A program made the position numbers and the translations under genes. The notes beneath the pieces are model-generated. The model ran no database searches. It was not told the origin of the DNA and was given only the letters and a program-made list of their open reading frames with translations. From NCBI GenBank assembly GCA_036008465.1, contig DASYNP010000100.1:1-64000 (forward strand): a DNA stretch of 64,000 nt, written 5' to 3'. The DNA comes from DASPSM01 sp036008465 (GTDB lineage Bacteria; Planctomycetota; Planctomycetia; Planctomycetales; Planctomycetaceae). Numbering within the stretch: position 1 is the stretch's first letter; the number at the start of each line of letters is the position of its first letter. Below are positions 17,664 to 26,739 of this stretch, in pieces.

Positions 17664-18974
17664 TCAAATCTCTTGAGTCGCCGCCACGGTGGCAAGCATT
17701 GGCGACGTCACCATGCCGGCAAGCTTGCCTGCCGGAACGCGGACCAAGACCGCCGCCAACGCAAGTCCGGCAGTCAATGCCGCCAGGGCATAAAACATCG
17801 GCGTGTACGAAGCCGTGAGCGCATGACCCTCCGCCATCAGATCGGGACCGATTGCCGACGCCACAACGGTGATGAGCTGCGCCAGCCCTTGGATTCGGCC
17901 GACGTGCACCCGTCCGAAAACGCTTCCCCACGCGGCGAAAAAGACGACTGTCACAAAGCCACCGGCGATCCCGATTCCTCCCGCATAACACAAAAGCGCC
18001 GGTTGCGTCGCCACGCGCGGAAAGCAAAACAGTGCCAGAGAAAGAATCGCGAGTCCAAACCCAAGGAGTGATCCGACGCGCTCGCGGCGAACCAAGGCGC
18101 CGCCCACGAGGTTCGAGACCAATCCCGTCCCGACGAGCACCGCCATCACCCGGATGGCGCTCTGCGAATCGAAGCCGTGCTCTTCGAGAATTGATTGGTT
18201 GAATAAAGTGAGGGCTGACCAGACCAGGTTGAATGCCGCCACCCCCGCAGCAAACACCCAGAACGCGAGCGTGCGAATCGCCTGGCCAAATACAAAGTCG
18301 ACCGGCGGCGAATCCGCGGCAGCGAGCGGCGCGGAATCGCCGCTCTCCTCGCCGTCCCGAGGCGCGTTACAGGCGAAGAGCAAACACAGCGGCAGCATTC
18401 CGAGCAAGAGGATCCAGCCGAGTTGAGCCCACGCCGACCGCCAGCTGTACTTTTCGACCGCCGACCCGAGCCAAACGACGCTGCCGATGAATCCGAAAGT
18501 CAGCAGGATTGCATAGACGCCCATCGCCATTCCCAGCCGGCGTCCGCAGAACCATTTGCCGACAGCCGCCATGCTGACGATCGAAAGCGCGCTTTGTCCC
18601 ACACCACGAACGAGCACCAGCCACAGTGTGAGAGCTAGCACACTTTGGGCCGCCGCCATTCCAATCACGGCGAGCCCAAGCACAAGAACGGTGCATGCGG
18701 TCGCAATCCGAATCCCGAACCGATCCAGCAAGAATCCCGCGGGCAGACAGAAGGCTGTTCCCAGCAGGCACGTGACGAGATTAATCCGGCCGAAGAGAGT
18801 CCGCTCGATCCCCAAGTCGGCTAACAACGGTTCGGTGATCAGTCCCAGGCCATGCGTTCGACCGGGGAGGGTGGCCGTCATCGCCAGGGCTGCAAGCGCG
18901 ACCACGATCCAGCCATAATCGAAGGACATCCGCCAGGCGCGTCGCCGCGGGGTCTGCAGAGCGGGAGAATTCAT
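17664..18974 (-). CDS. MFS transporter
   Basis: 436 residues from the ATG at 18974 (MNSPALQTPRRRAW), with GGAGA upstream; the frame extends to 19163 but that part is arginine-rich and unlikely to be coding. About twelve hydrophobic segments can be traced. The first is YGWIVVALAALAMTATLP. After helix 2, FLLDRFGIRIAT matches the major-facilitator loop 2-3 motif. A charged central loop (GEESGDSAPLAAADS) splits the two six-helix halves. It resembles OFA/NreB/Nar-type MFS members with unknown substrate. It lies divergent from the retropepsin-like gene. Confidence 0.9.
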   Translation of the reverse strand: MNSPALQTPRRRAWRMSFDYGWIVVALAALAMTATLPGRTHGLGLITEPLLADLGIERTLFGRINLVTCLLGTAFCLPAGFLLDRFGIRIATACTVLVLGLAVIGMAAAQSVLALTLWLVLVRGVGQSALSIVSMAAVGKWFCGRRLGMAMGVYAILLTFGFIGSVVWLGSAVEKYSWRSAWAQLGWILLLGMLPLCLLFACNAPRDGEESGDSAPLAAADSPPVDFVFGQAIRTLAFWVFAAGVAAFNLVWSALTLFNQSILEEHGFDSQSAIRVMAVLVGTGLVSNLVGGALVRRERVGSLLGFGLAILSLALFCFPRVATQPALLCYAGGIGIAGGFVTVVFFAAWGSVFGRVHVGRIQGLAQLITVVASAIGPDLMAEGHALTASYTPMFYALAALTAGLALAAVLVRVPAGKLAGMVTSPMLATVAATQEI

Positions 18975-19323
18975 ACGCTCAAAGGATCTCCCGGATCGGC
19001 CGGGCGCTCGGATCGACGAGGCGGGAGGGGGCAACCCACGTTCGAGATGTTCTGCTTCCGAGGGTCGAGGCCGATTGCCAGGCAAACCGTCGCCGGAAGA
19101 TCGGGGGCAGAGACCAGAGATCCGACGACCTCCGAACAAACTCGCGCGAGCGTAGCGCAACACTCTTAGGATCGTAAGAATATGCTAGTGTCATGAAGGT
19201 TCGATGAAAACGTCGAAGGCTAAGATCGATTTTTCGGAAGGATCGAATTTCAGGCAGCGGGAATTTGGCGACGCCGGACAAACGTCGTCCGGCTTGACCG
19301 TCTGTAACAACGAGTCGATAGTG
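18975..19323. other. Divergent intergenic region
   Basis: About 350 bases between the MFS gene (minus) and the retropepsin-like gene (plus). Both promoters should lie here. A short perfect palindrome CTCGCGCGAG sits at 19141-19150, and CTTA/TAAG flanks lie nearby. No clear -35/-10 pair is visible. Confidence 0.4.
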
Positions 19324-20544
19324 ATGGACAGGACTCCCCCATCTCTCTGCGGAACTGGTTCCATGTCAGGAGTGCTTCGCACCATCGTCGTTTCCGCAGC
19401 ATTCGCCACCACGGCCTTCTTCGCTGATCTGAGCTGTGCCGGGCCTCCCGGCTCGGACAAAAACGAAAACGCCAAGCCGACCACTCCTGAGTCTGCAGCA
19501 CGAGCCAAGCTCTCGGAAATGGGGTTGCACGTCAGCCACTCGGGACTCTCCCTGGTGGACGAGAAAGAGTTGGCCAAAGCGTTTGCCGAAGCCCTTGCAC
19601 TCAAGCGCAAGCTAGTCACCGCCGCAAAGGAACAGCGGGGAGGCGAACAGGAAATTGAAGAGCTGCAGGCCAACATGCGCCAGCGTCTGCAGAACAGCGT
19701 CGAGTTGAATGCCCAGCTGGCGAACGGGCGGAACTCAGTTGTTGAGCATAATCAGCTGGCCGGGGCGGTGAACGCAAATAACAGCACGATCAAGTTGCTC
19801 GAGCAGGAGCAGGAGCAGGCAAAAAAGCAAATCGATGGCGTGCGGAAAAAAGCCAATGCGGCCCGCGAAGGTTACGTGCAGCAAGTCGCCGAAATTCGGG
19901 CGCTCGTCGAGCGGCTTTCGCAGCGCTACACGGCCCTCAAAGCGGACGCCGACGCCCAAAGAGCGCTGGCGGAGTGGAACGCGGCCGCGAACACGAAGTT
20001 CGAGATCAAACCGTCGAGCTATTTCCTCAACAGCGTCAAGAAATTGGATTTACTCGAGAAAACGGTCGCCTCCGAAAAAATCCCGCTTCGCCGCGAGGGG
20101 AACAGTTATTTTGCGACCGTCGTCATCAACGGCAAGCCGCCCCAGGAAATGATCGTCGATACCGGCGCCAGCTCCGTCGTCCTGCCTTACAGCGTCGCCA
20201 TCGAGTGCGGCGTGAAACCTGAAGAATCGACCGCGACGGTCATCGCGACGGTGGCCGACGGCTCAAAGGTCAAGAGCAAGCTGATCCAGCTCGATTCAAT
20301 CCGCGTTGGCAAGTTTACGGCAGAGCACGTCGAATGCGTCGTTTTGCCGCCCGGGGCAAAGAATGCCCCGACCCTCTTGGGAATGACGTATCTGTCGCGG
20401 TTCAATTTCTCGATCAACGGGACCGAACTGGTTCTGTCAAAGATTGAAAGCGAACACTCTACGATCAAGCCCAAGAAGACGCGCACAAGCAAGAGCACGC
20501 GGAAACCGCGCAAGACCGATACGGGCACAGATCCGGCCCCCTGA
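19324..20544 (+). CDS. Secreted retropepsin-like aspartic protease with coiled-coil N-terminus
   Basis: 406 residues from the ATG at 19324; starts at 19204 and 19363 are in frame, and the last begins right at the signal sequence (MSGVLRTIVVSAAFATTAFF). After the signal peptide comes a long alanine/glutamate/glutamine-rich helical region likely to form coiled coil (EQEQEQAKKQIDGVRKKANA). The C-terminal ~150 residues are a clan AA aspartic protease domain. The catalytic site MIVDTGASSVVLPY is intact, with VATVADGS for the flap and TLLGMTYLSRF closing the fold. The tail is basic (KPKKTRTSKSTRKPRK). Domains of this type act as dimers; the coiled coil may hold the dimer together. Substrate unknown. 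Confidence 0.85.
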   Translation: MDRTPPSLCGTGSMSGVLRTIVVSAAFATTAFFADLSCAGPPGSDKNENAKPTTPESAARAKLSEMGLHVSHSGLSLVDEKELAKAFAEALALKRKLVTAAKEQRGGEQEIEELQANMRQRLQNSVELNAQLANGRNSVVEHNQLAGAVNANNSTIKLLEQEQEQAKKQIDGVRKKANAAREGYVQQVAEIRALVERLSQRYTALKADADAQRALAEWNAAANTKFEIKPSSYFLNSVKKLDLLEKTVASEKIPLRREGNSYFATVVINGKPPQEMIVDTGASSVVLPYSVAIECGVKPEESTATVIATVADGSKVKSKLIQLDSIRVGKFTAEHVECVVLPPGAKNAPTLLGMTYLSRFNFSINGTELVLSKIESEHSTIKPKKTRTSKSTRKPRKTDTGTDPAP

Positions 20545-20703
20545 AGTCGTCTGTCGTCCAAAATGCTCTTGCGGCAGTTTTTGCCGATCGCTACCCTCCC
20601 GCACCCTTTCATCTCTCTCGTGTTTTTCCCTAACGGCCGATCTGGCCTGGACTTGCCGGCCATGCTCTCCGATTGGGCGATCGGCGGCGGTTAACGTGCT
20701 CTT

Positions 20704-21522
20704 ATGGCGGGTTGGGTCGAGTTTGCGAGCGCCGCTCGCCTTTTGCGCCCTCAAAGTGCCGGCTGGCTGCTGACCACGGCCGTTGTGAGCCTGTGCGGCT
20801 GCAATTCCATGAACGGGCACGTCAACAATCAGATCGGGATGTGGGACTATCGGCAGGGGAACTACATCGCGGCCCGGGTGCAATTCAATCGAGCCGTCGC
20901 TGACGATCCCTTGAATGCGTCCTTTGCCTACAACCTGGCTTGCTCGCTCAAACGCATCGGCGACCCGGTCGGTGCGGAACAGACCTATCGCCATGCCATC
21001 CAGCTCGATCCAAGTCATCAACCCTCGTATCACGGCTTGGCGTCGTTGATGAATGAAGAGGGGCGGCAGGTGGAGGCGTTGCAGCTGATTTCGGCGTGGG
21101 CGGCTGCTCAACCGCGCCATCCGGGTGCACAAATCGAGCTGGCCTGGATCGAGCGCCAAAACAGCGACAGCCTGGCGAGCGAGCAGGCCTTATATCGGGC
21201 CCTCGCGCTCGATCCTGGGAATCCCATTGCGACGGCGCAACTCGGCCAGCTCTACCAGCAGACAGGACAGACCGAGCGGGCGATGGCGATGTACCAGCGA
21301 TCGTTGCGCGGAAACTGGATGCAGCCCGATGTGCAATCGCGGCTGGCCGCCTTGCGCGAATCGAACGGATTCGGGGCACCGACGTCCAGTGTTATCGCTG
21401 CGAATCCAGGCGGATTTCCGATCGCCGCTTATCCATCGACGACCGTTCCTCCGGTCGCGGTCGCACCGCCCACGCGGCCCACGGTTATCTCGCAGCGAAA
21501 TGACGATCCGGCGCATCTTTAG
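20704..21522 (+). CDS. TPR-repeat lipoprotein
   Basis: 272 residues. A hydrophobic segment (LLTTAVVSLCGCNS) ends in a lipobox-like L-C-G-C, so the mature protein is probably lipidated and periplasmic. At least four TPR units follow: AARVQFNRAVADDPLN, AEQTYRHAIQLDPSH, SEQALYRALALDPGN and RAMAMYQRSLRGNW. The last ~60 residues are a proline/alanine/valine-rich tail. Many planctomycete TPR lipoproteins act as scaffolds at the envelope; no partner is visible. It lies 159 bases after the retropepsin-like gene and 76 bases before serA. Confidence 0.85.
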   Translation: MAGWVEFASAARLLRPQSAGWLLTTAVVSLCGCNSMNGHVNNQIGMWDYRQGNYIAARVQFNRAVADDPLNASFAYNLACSLKRIGDPVGAEQTYRHAIQLDPSHQPSYHGLASLMNEEGRQVEALQLISAWAAAQPRHPGAQIELAWIERQNSDSLASEQALYRALALDPGNPIATAQLGQLYQQTGQTERAMAMYQRSLRGNWMQPDVQSRLAALRESNGFGAPTSSVIAANPGGFPIAAYPSTTVPPVAVAPPTRPTVISQRNDDPAHL

Positions 21523-21598
21523 GACGTAGTGGTCGCCAGGGTCTATCTTTGCTACCGTCCGCAAAGGTCAAGGCATTCCGTCCCAAGCGAGCCGTTTG

Positions 21599-23236
21599 AT
21601 GCATCGCATTTTGATTACTGACAATCTTTCCGCAGCCGGATTGCAGATCTTGCGCGAGGCTTCGCGGGATATCGAAGTCGACATCCGCTCGGGTCTCTCG
21701 TCAGAGCAAGTCCGCGACGCGCTCGGCGAGGCCGACGCGATCATCATCCGCAGCGCGACAAAGCTTACCGAGGCGATCCTTAAAGGCCAGCGGCGGCTCA
21801 AAGCAATCGTCCGTGCAGGAGTGGGAGTCGACAACATCGACCTGGCGGCGGCCACTCGAGAGGGGATCGTGGTGATGAACACGCCGGCTGGCAACACCAC
21901 CAGCACGGCCGAGCACACGATCGCGATGATGATGTCCCTCTCGCGCAATATCCCGCAGGCCGTGGTCAGCATGCGCGCCGGCAAATGGGAGCGGAGTAAG
22001 TTCACAGGCACCCAATTGGCCGGCAAAACTCTGGCCATCCTGGGGTTGGGACGGATCGGCCTGGCAGTCGCCGAGCGGGCCCGCGGACTGGAGATGCGGG
22101 TGCTGGGCTACGACCCGTTTCTGTCACCGGAGCGGGCCCGGGAGCACGGGATTGAGCTTTTCCGCGAGGTCGACCCGATGCTCGAGCAGTGCGACTATCT
22201 CACCGTGCACACGCCACTCACCGAAGAAACGCGAGGCATCGTCAACGCGGCCCGCATGGCTCGAATGAAGAAGGGGGTTCGAATCATCAATTGCGCTCGT
22301 GGCGGGATCATTGACGAGGCTGACCTAGCCGAGGCCTTGAAGTCCGGGCACGTGGCAGGGGCGGCGCTCGACGTCTTCACCAAAGAGCCGCCAGTCGACA
22401 ATCCGTTGCCCGGCCTGCCGAACGCGATGTGCACCCCCCACCTCGGGGCCTCGACCGACGAGGCGCAGGAGTTGGTCGCGATCGAGGCAGCAGAAATACT
22501 CGTGGGATTCCTCCTGCGAAACGAAGTGCGCTACGCTGTCAATATGGCGCCGATTACTGCCAAGGAGATGGAGGATGTCGAACGACACCTCGACCTGGCG
22601 CGGCGGCTGGGGCTTCTCTTGGCCCAGCAAAGCCGTGGCGGCAGCGTCCGCTCGGCTCAGGTGCAGTACCGCGGCGAGGCCGCTTCCAAGAAAACCAAGC
22701 TGATGACGGCCAGCTTTGCTGCCGGGCTCTTGGAATCGGCGCTGGGCGAGCAGGCCAACATCGTCAATGCCGAGCTGCTCGCCAGGGAGCGGGGAATTGA
22801 GATCACCGAGTCGTCGACCAGCGAAGGGGGAAACTTCTCGACGCTGATTACCGCGACTGTAGTGACCAACCACGGGGAATTGCATGCGGCGGGAACGACT
22901 TTTGGCCACGAGTTCCTGAGGCTAGTCCGCCTCGGCAACTTCCACCTCGATGCGTACCTGGATGGGCTGATGTTGATCTATCGACATCGTGACGTACCCG
23001 GCCTAATCGGCTTCATCGGCACGATTCTCGGAAAGCACCGGGTGAACATCGCACACATGGCACTGGGCCGAGAGCGAAACGAGCCGGGGGGCAACTCGGT
23101 GGCTGTTTTGAACCTCGACAATGCACCGTCGCGCGAGGCACTCGACGAACTGGCTGAGCACGCCGAGGTGCAGGCGGTCGAGTTGGTCCAGCTTCCACGG
23201 GCGGGCGCTCCGCTACCCTGGCTGGTTCGCACTTAA
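21599..23236 (+). CDS. serA: D-3-phosphoglycerate dehydrogenase
   Basis: 545 residues. This enzyme oxidises 3-phosphoglycerate to 3-phosphohydroxypyruvate, the first step of serine synthesis. The NAD-binding motif is LGLGRIGLAVAERA with Asp172 in GYDPF. The catalytic residues are Arg234 (INCARGGII), Glu263 (FTKEPP) and His281 (PHLGAST). The C-terminal half holds the intervening domain seen in long-type SerA and an ACT domain (VPGLIGFIGTILGKHRVNI), which usually binds serine for feedback inhibition. The ATG at 21599 directly follows an in-frame TTG; the ATG is preferred. Typical length for the long form. Confidence 0.97.
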   Translation: MHRILITDNLSAAGLQILREASRDIEVDIRSGLSSEQVRDALGEADAIIIRSATKLTEAILKGQRRLKAIVRAGVGVDNIDLAAATREGIVVMNTPAGNTTSTAEHTIAMMMSLSRNIPQAVVSMRAGKWERSKFTGTQLAGKTLAILGLGRIGLAVAERARGLEMRVLGYDPFLSPERAREHGIELFREVDPMLEQCDYLTVHTPLTEETRGIVNAARMARMKKGVRIINCARGGIIDEADLAEALKSGHVAGAALDVFTKEPPVDNPLPGLPNAMCTPHLGASTDEAQELVAIEAAEILVGFLLRNEVRYAVNMAPITAKEMEDVERHLDLARRLGLLLAQQSRGGSVRSAQVQYRGEAASKKTKLMTASFAAGLLESALGEQANIVNAELLARERGIEITESSTSEGGNFSTLITATVVTNHGELHAAGTTFGHEFLRLVRLGNFHLDAYLDGLMLIYRHRDVPGLIGFIGTILGKHRVNIAHMALGRERNEPGGNSVAVLNLDNAPSREALDELAEHAEVQAVELVQLPRAGAPLPWLVRT

Positions 23237-23671
23237 TGCGCGGCCTACGGACCTACTGAGCCGGAGCTTCCGGAAAATTCACAAACTGGTCAACAAAACA
23301 TCTGCAACCCCCTCTCTCTATGTCCTAAGCAGCCAAAGGGCTGTCCCGACGACTTTTCGCCCGATTTCAGGACCCCAGAATACGACCAAAAGGCCGACTG
23401 TCGCAAAACGTAACCGCGTGCTTTAGAATGGCGAGCGGCAGGATTGCATTTTGAGAAGTTGCGACGGACGCAGCGAACCGTCGATAAATAGAAAGATTCA
23501 CTTTTCACACCGAATCTTCCCGACGCGATCCGGGGTTAAATCAAAGGGATTTTCTCGGATCCCTCACAGAATCAGATTCGAGGTCAGTGCCCGATTCGGG
23601 TCAGTCGAAGGCCGTGCTTCCCTGGCTGCGAATCTCGGACCGAGCCCAGCGCTTGGCGCGAGGATAGAAAC
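23237..23671. other. Intergenic region with no visible gene
   Basis: 435 bases between serA and the DUF1559 gene. A short inverted repeat CCGGA/TCCGG sits just after serA but no T-run follows. No ORF with a ribosome-binding site is seen. The promoter of the DUF1559 gene must lie here. Confidence 0.4.
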
Positions 23672-24883
23672 ATGCGTTTGACCAGATGGCACAGGAGGGC
23701 AACGGCGTTGCGGGCGGAGCGAGGGCGGAAACCGGGTTTCACGCTCATCGAGCTCTTGGTGGTCATCGCGGTCATCGCGGTACTGGCTGCGCTCCTGTTG
23801 CCGGCCGTCCAACGGGCGCGCGAAGCCGCGCGGCGGACGCAATGCCTCAACAATCTCAAGCAGTTGGCGCTCGCCTGCCACAATTATCTCGACGTCAACC
23901 AGTGTTTTCCTCCCGGCGACCTCGATCTGACCTTTGACGGCGTCAATACCGCGACCGCCTACCAGAATCCGCCGTTGGCGCCCTTTGGAATACCGCCAGC
24001 GACCGGGGGTGGGGGCAATAACAATACGCAAAGCTCCGGGAGCTTTCCCCCTTTCTCGCTCGGTCCGATGAATGCCTACGACCCGAGTACCGGCAACCTG
24101 CTCCCGCAAACGAATCCGCCGACACCGGTCACGATCACGTGGTTGGAGCTCTCGGCACCGTGGAGCTGGCATGCGTTCATCCTGCCGCAGATCGAGCAGC
24201 AGGTTGTTTACACCCAGATCATTTTCGGAATCGACACCCCAGCCTTTTTAGATGGCAGTGGGGGAGGTGGCGGAGGTGGTGGTGGAGGAGGTGGGCAATT
24301 GTTTTGGACGTGGGCGAAGGACCTGCCATCCAACTTGCAGATCATCAAGACCCCAATCCCGACGCTGATTTGCCCTTCGGAGCTCTTGCCGCAGTCGCGC
24401 CCGGCCGGTTTAGCCTTTGCAACCTACCGTGGAGTCATGGGATCTGAACCGGTGGGCGACACGAATTACGGCAACGTTTCGTGGCTGACGAACGGCATGC
24501 TCTATCCCAACAGCGCAGTGCGAATGCAAGACGTCACTGACGGCACCTCGCAAACTCTGCTGATGGGAGACTCGCGATTCGGCCTGTGGGGGGATGGATC
24601 GAGCTGCTGCGCGCGTTTCCGGAACGACCGGCTCGATTTCGACTCCTACTGGCAGGTTCCCAACGCGTCGCTTTCCAACACGGGGAACGGCAACCAGTAT
24701 CCGAACATCGCCGAAGTCCCATTCCCGCTGCAGTTCTTCAGCTTTGGCAGCACGCACGAGAATGCGTGTATGTTTGCCTTCGCTGATGGATCGTCGCGCC
24801 CAATTGTGAAGAACATCGATGCAACGATTCTTCGCAAGCTGGCGACTCGCGGCGGCGGTGACGTGATCAGCTCGGAATTCTAA
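23672..24883 (+). CDS. DUF1559 domain protein with prepilin-type N-terminus
   Basis: 403 residues. A basic leader is followed by the prepilin cleavage/methylation site GFTLIELLVVIAVIAVLAA, so the protein should be processed by prepilin peptidase and inserted through its N-terminal helix. The next stretch QRAREAARRTQCLNNLKQLA is the DUF1559 hallmark, as is the late H-x9-D-G element in STHENACMFAFADGS. These pseudopilins are greatly amplified in Planctomycetota; their roles are mostly unknown. An uninterrupted run of glycines around residue 200 (codons GGN, 24258-24296) is a possible slippage site. It is a single gene. Confidence 0.95.
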   Translation: MRLTRWHRRATALRAERGRKPGFTLIELLVVIAVIAVLAALLLPAVQRAREAARRTQCLNNLKQLALACHNYLDVNQCFPPGDLDLTFDGVNTATAYQNPPLAPFGIPPATGGGGNNNTQSSGSFPPFSLGPMNAYDPSTGNLLPQTNPPTPVTITWLELSAPWSWHAFILPQIEQQVVYTQIIFGIDTPAFLDGSGGGGGGGGGGGGQLFWTWAKDLPSNLQIIKTPIPTLICPSELLPQSRPAGLAFATYRGVMGSEPVGDTNYGNVSWLTNGMLYPNSAVRMQDVTDGTSQTLLMGDSRFGLWGDGSSCCARFRNDRLDFDSYWQVPNASLSNTGNGNQYPNIAEVPFPLQFFSFGSTHENACMFAFADGSSRPIVKNIDATILRKLATRGGGDVISSEF

Positions 24884-24919
24884 GCTCGGTCGCTCGCCCG
24901 AAGAGGGGGGTCGCGACAT

Positions 24920-25996
24920 TCAGGCGCAGTCGAAAGGGAAGGCGATTACGTCCGCCAGGGAACTTGCGCCGACGGCCGTCATCAGCAAACGATCGAACCC
25001 AAGCGCCACGCCTGAACACTCGGGCAGACCGGCTTCCATTGCCGCCAACAGCCGGCTCTCGGTCGGAAGGGGACGGCTCCCTTCGCGCTGCCGCAATGCC
25101 TGCTGCAGGGCGATGCGCCGCCGCAGCTCGCGCGGGTCCGTCAATTCCTGATAGCCGTTGCAGATTTCGACGCCGGACAGATAAAGCTCGAAGCGCTCGG
25201 CGACCGGCGGTCGGCCCGGACGGATGCGCGCGAGGGCAGCCTGACTCGCCGGGTAGTCGTACAAGAAAACTGCCGGTTGCTGGGTCATCTCCGGCTCCGC
25301 CTTGAGCGCCAAAAGCAGATTGAGCCAGCCGTCCACGTCATCAACGGCCAACCCAGGCGGCGGTTCAATCCCCGCGGTGTGCGCCAACTCTGAGAGTTCT
25401 GAGGAAGTCTTGTCCAAGACGCCAGTTCCGAGCAGGCCCTGAAAAAGCGCGTCGTAACTGGACCGTGGAAAGGGTCGCGGCAGTAACCGGCGCGCTCGTC
25501 CCTCTGCCGGCGAACCCACGGCGATCAGGCCATTTGCCGCCTCAAAGAACGCACACACCAAGTCCTCGACGAACTCCATTTCGTCGTGGTACGACGCGCC
25601 GACGTGGTACCACTCCAGGATTGTGAACTCTGGATTGTGCAGTCGCCCAATCTCTCCCCGGCGGAACGCTCGCGTGATTTGAAAGATGCTCGAAGCACCC
25701 GACGCCAGGAGCCGCTTCATGCCGAACTCGGGCGACGTTTGCAGAAAAAGTTCGCTTTCCGGCGACGGGGGCCGGCATTCGCTGCCGCTGTCGCTGCGGG
25801 TCGTGAAGGGCTCGAGATAGGCGTCAACGACGATGTCCCGCGAGAGCAGGGGCGTCTCAACTTCCCACAGCCCCTTCGCACGGAAGTACGCCCGTGTGAA
25901 GTCGAGCAACTTCGAGCGCAGCTCTAGGACCCCGATGCCTGCACTGGGTCGGAATGAGCCTGGCTTAGCGTCAGCAGTGAAGTCGCGCGACGTCAT
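24920..25996 (-). CDS. epmA: EF-P beta-lysylation-type lysine ligase (EpmA/GenX-like)
   Basis: 358 residues from the ATG at 25996; the frame upstream to 26350 overlaps the YkgJ-type gene and is not coding. It is a class II lysyl-tRNA synthetase core without the anticodon-binding domain. Seen are LELRSKLLDFTRAYF, ETPLLSRDIVVDAYLEPF, motif 2 (FQITRAFRRGEIGRLHNPEF then TILEWY) and motif 3 GVALGFDRLLM. This is the build of EpmA, which attaches (R)-beta-lysine to a Lys of elongation factor P. No efp or epmB/kamA is in the window. It follows the YkgJ-type gene by 29 bases and is probably co-transcribed with it. GGAG abuts the ATG, too close for a normal site. Confidence 0.88.
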   Translation of the reverse strand: MTSRDFTADAKPGSFRPSAGIGVLELRSKLLDFTRAYFRAKGLWEVETPLLSRDIVVDAYLEPFTTRSDSGSECRPPSPESELFLQTSPEFGMKRLLASGASSIFQITRAFRRGEIGRLHNPEFTILEWYHVGASYHDEMEFVEDLVCAFFEAANGLIAVGSPAEGRARRLLPRPFPRSSYDALFQGLLGTGVLDKTSSELSELAHTAGIEPPPGLAVDDVDGWLNLLLALKAEPEMTQQPAVFLYDYPASQAALARIRPGRPPVAERFELYLSGVEICNGYQELTDPRELRRRIALQQALRQREGSRPLPTESRLLAAMEAGLPECSGVALGFDRLLMTAVGASSLADVIAFPFDCA

Positions 25997-26025
25997 CTCC
26001 AAGACAATTGCAATAGGCCGACGTG

Positions 26026-26739
26026 TCAGGCTGCCGACCGTAACGCCCGGCGTTCTGAGGGCTTTCGGAACGGCAAAGTGACCGGCCCTTCGTCTTCTGC
26101 CGTTTCGGCCGGCTCTTCGCGTCCCACGCGCTTGGCGTACACGATGTCTAAGAACTGGGGAAAGGCGCCCCACGAAGCGGGTGAACGGTTCCACAAGTCC
26201 GCGACCTGCCGAAAAAACGCCAGCTCGTATTGGACCACGGCCAGGTCTTGAACCGACTGGATCGGATCGACGTCCTCCGGTTCCCAGGGTCGCGGACACA
26301 AAGTATACGCGGGATTGGTGTTGTCGCGGAACCGGTCCGGGATGTCGCACACAATGGCCAGATCGTTCGTGGCGTTAAACTTCGTCGGAAAAACCCGGCA
26401 CGCAGACGGGCGGACTCCATAGATGCCGCAGCGCGCCCGACCGAGCGGAGATTCTTCGTCAGGCTGTGATTCGATCAGAAAGCGGCATTTGGTGCTGCGA
26501 GCGTGAAAAACGCTCGGCACATGGGTGAGGCAAATCACGTAGGGCGTGTCGGGAGAGTCGTCGAACAAGAAATGCGGGACGGCCCCGTTGGAGATTCGCC
26601 CCGAAGGATCGGGAGTCCTACGAACAAACTCCCCGAACGGGAGCCCGAGCTTCCTTTGGATCGCGATTATGTCGGCACCTGTGACCGGAATAGCAAAGGC
26701 GCGACAGCACCCTCCGTGACAAGAATCGCAAATACCCAT
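26026..26739 (-). CDS. YkgJ-type Fe/Zn-chelating cysteine-cluster protein
   Basis: 237 residues from the ATG at 26739 (MGICDSCHGGCC). The N-terminal Cys4, Cys7, Cys11 and Cys12 plus later TKCRFL, ARCGIYGVRPSACRVFP and YTLCPRPW form the CxxCxxxCC...C pattern of the YkgJ/UPF0153 family. The family probably binds a metal or iron-sulfur cluster; its biochemistry is unresolved. About 60 C-terminal residues are extra relative to short members and include an acidic patch. It is the first gene of a two-gene minus-strand operon with the EpmA-like ligase, divergent from larC. Confidence 0.88.
   Translation of the reverse strand: MGICDSCHGGCCRAFAIPVTGADIIAIQRKLGLPFGEFVRRTPDPSGRISNGAVPHFLFDDSPDTPYVICLTHVPSVFHARSTKCRFLIESQPDEESPLGRARCGIYGVRPSACRVFPTKFNATNDLAIVCDIPDRFRDNTNPAYTLCPRPWEPEDVDPIQSVQDLAVVQYELAFFRQVADLWNRSPASWGAFPQFLDIVYAKRVGREEPAETAEDEGPVTLPFRKPSERRALRSAA

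Noticed and set aside
23259..23271. Short inverted repeat after serA (CCGGA-GCT-TCCGG)
   Set aside because: Five-pair stem with a three-base loop and no T-run; not a convincing terminator.
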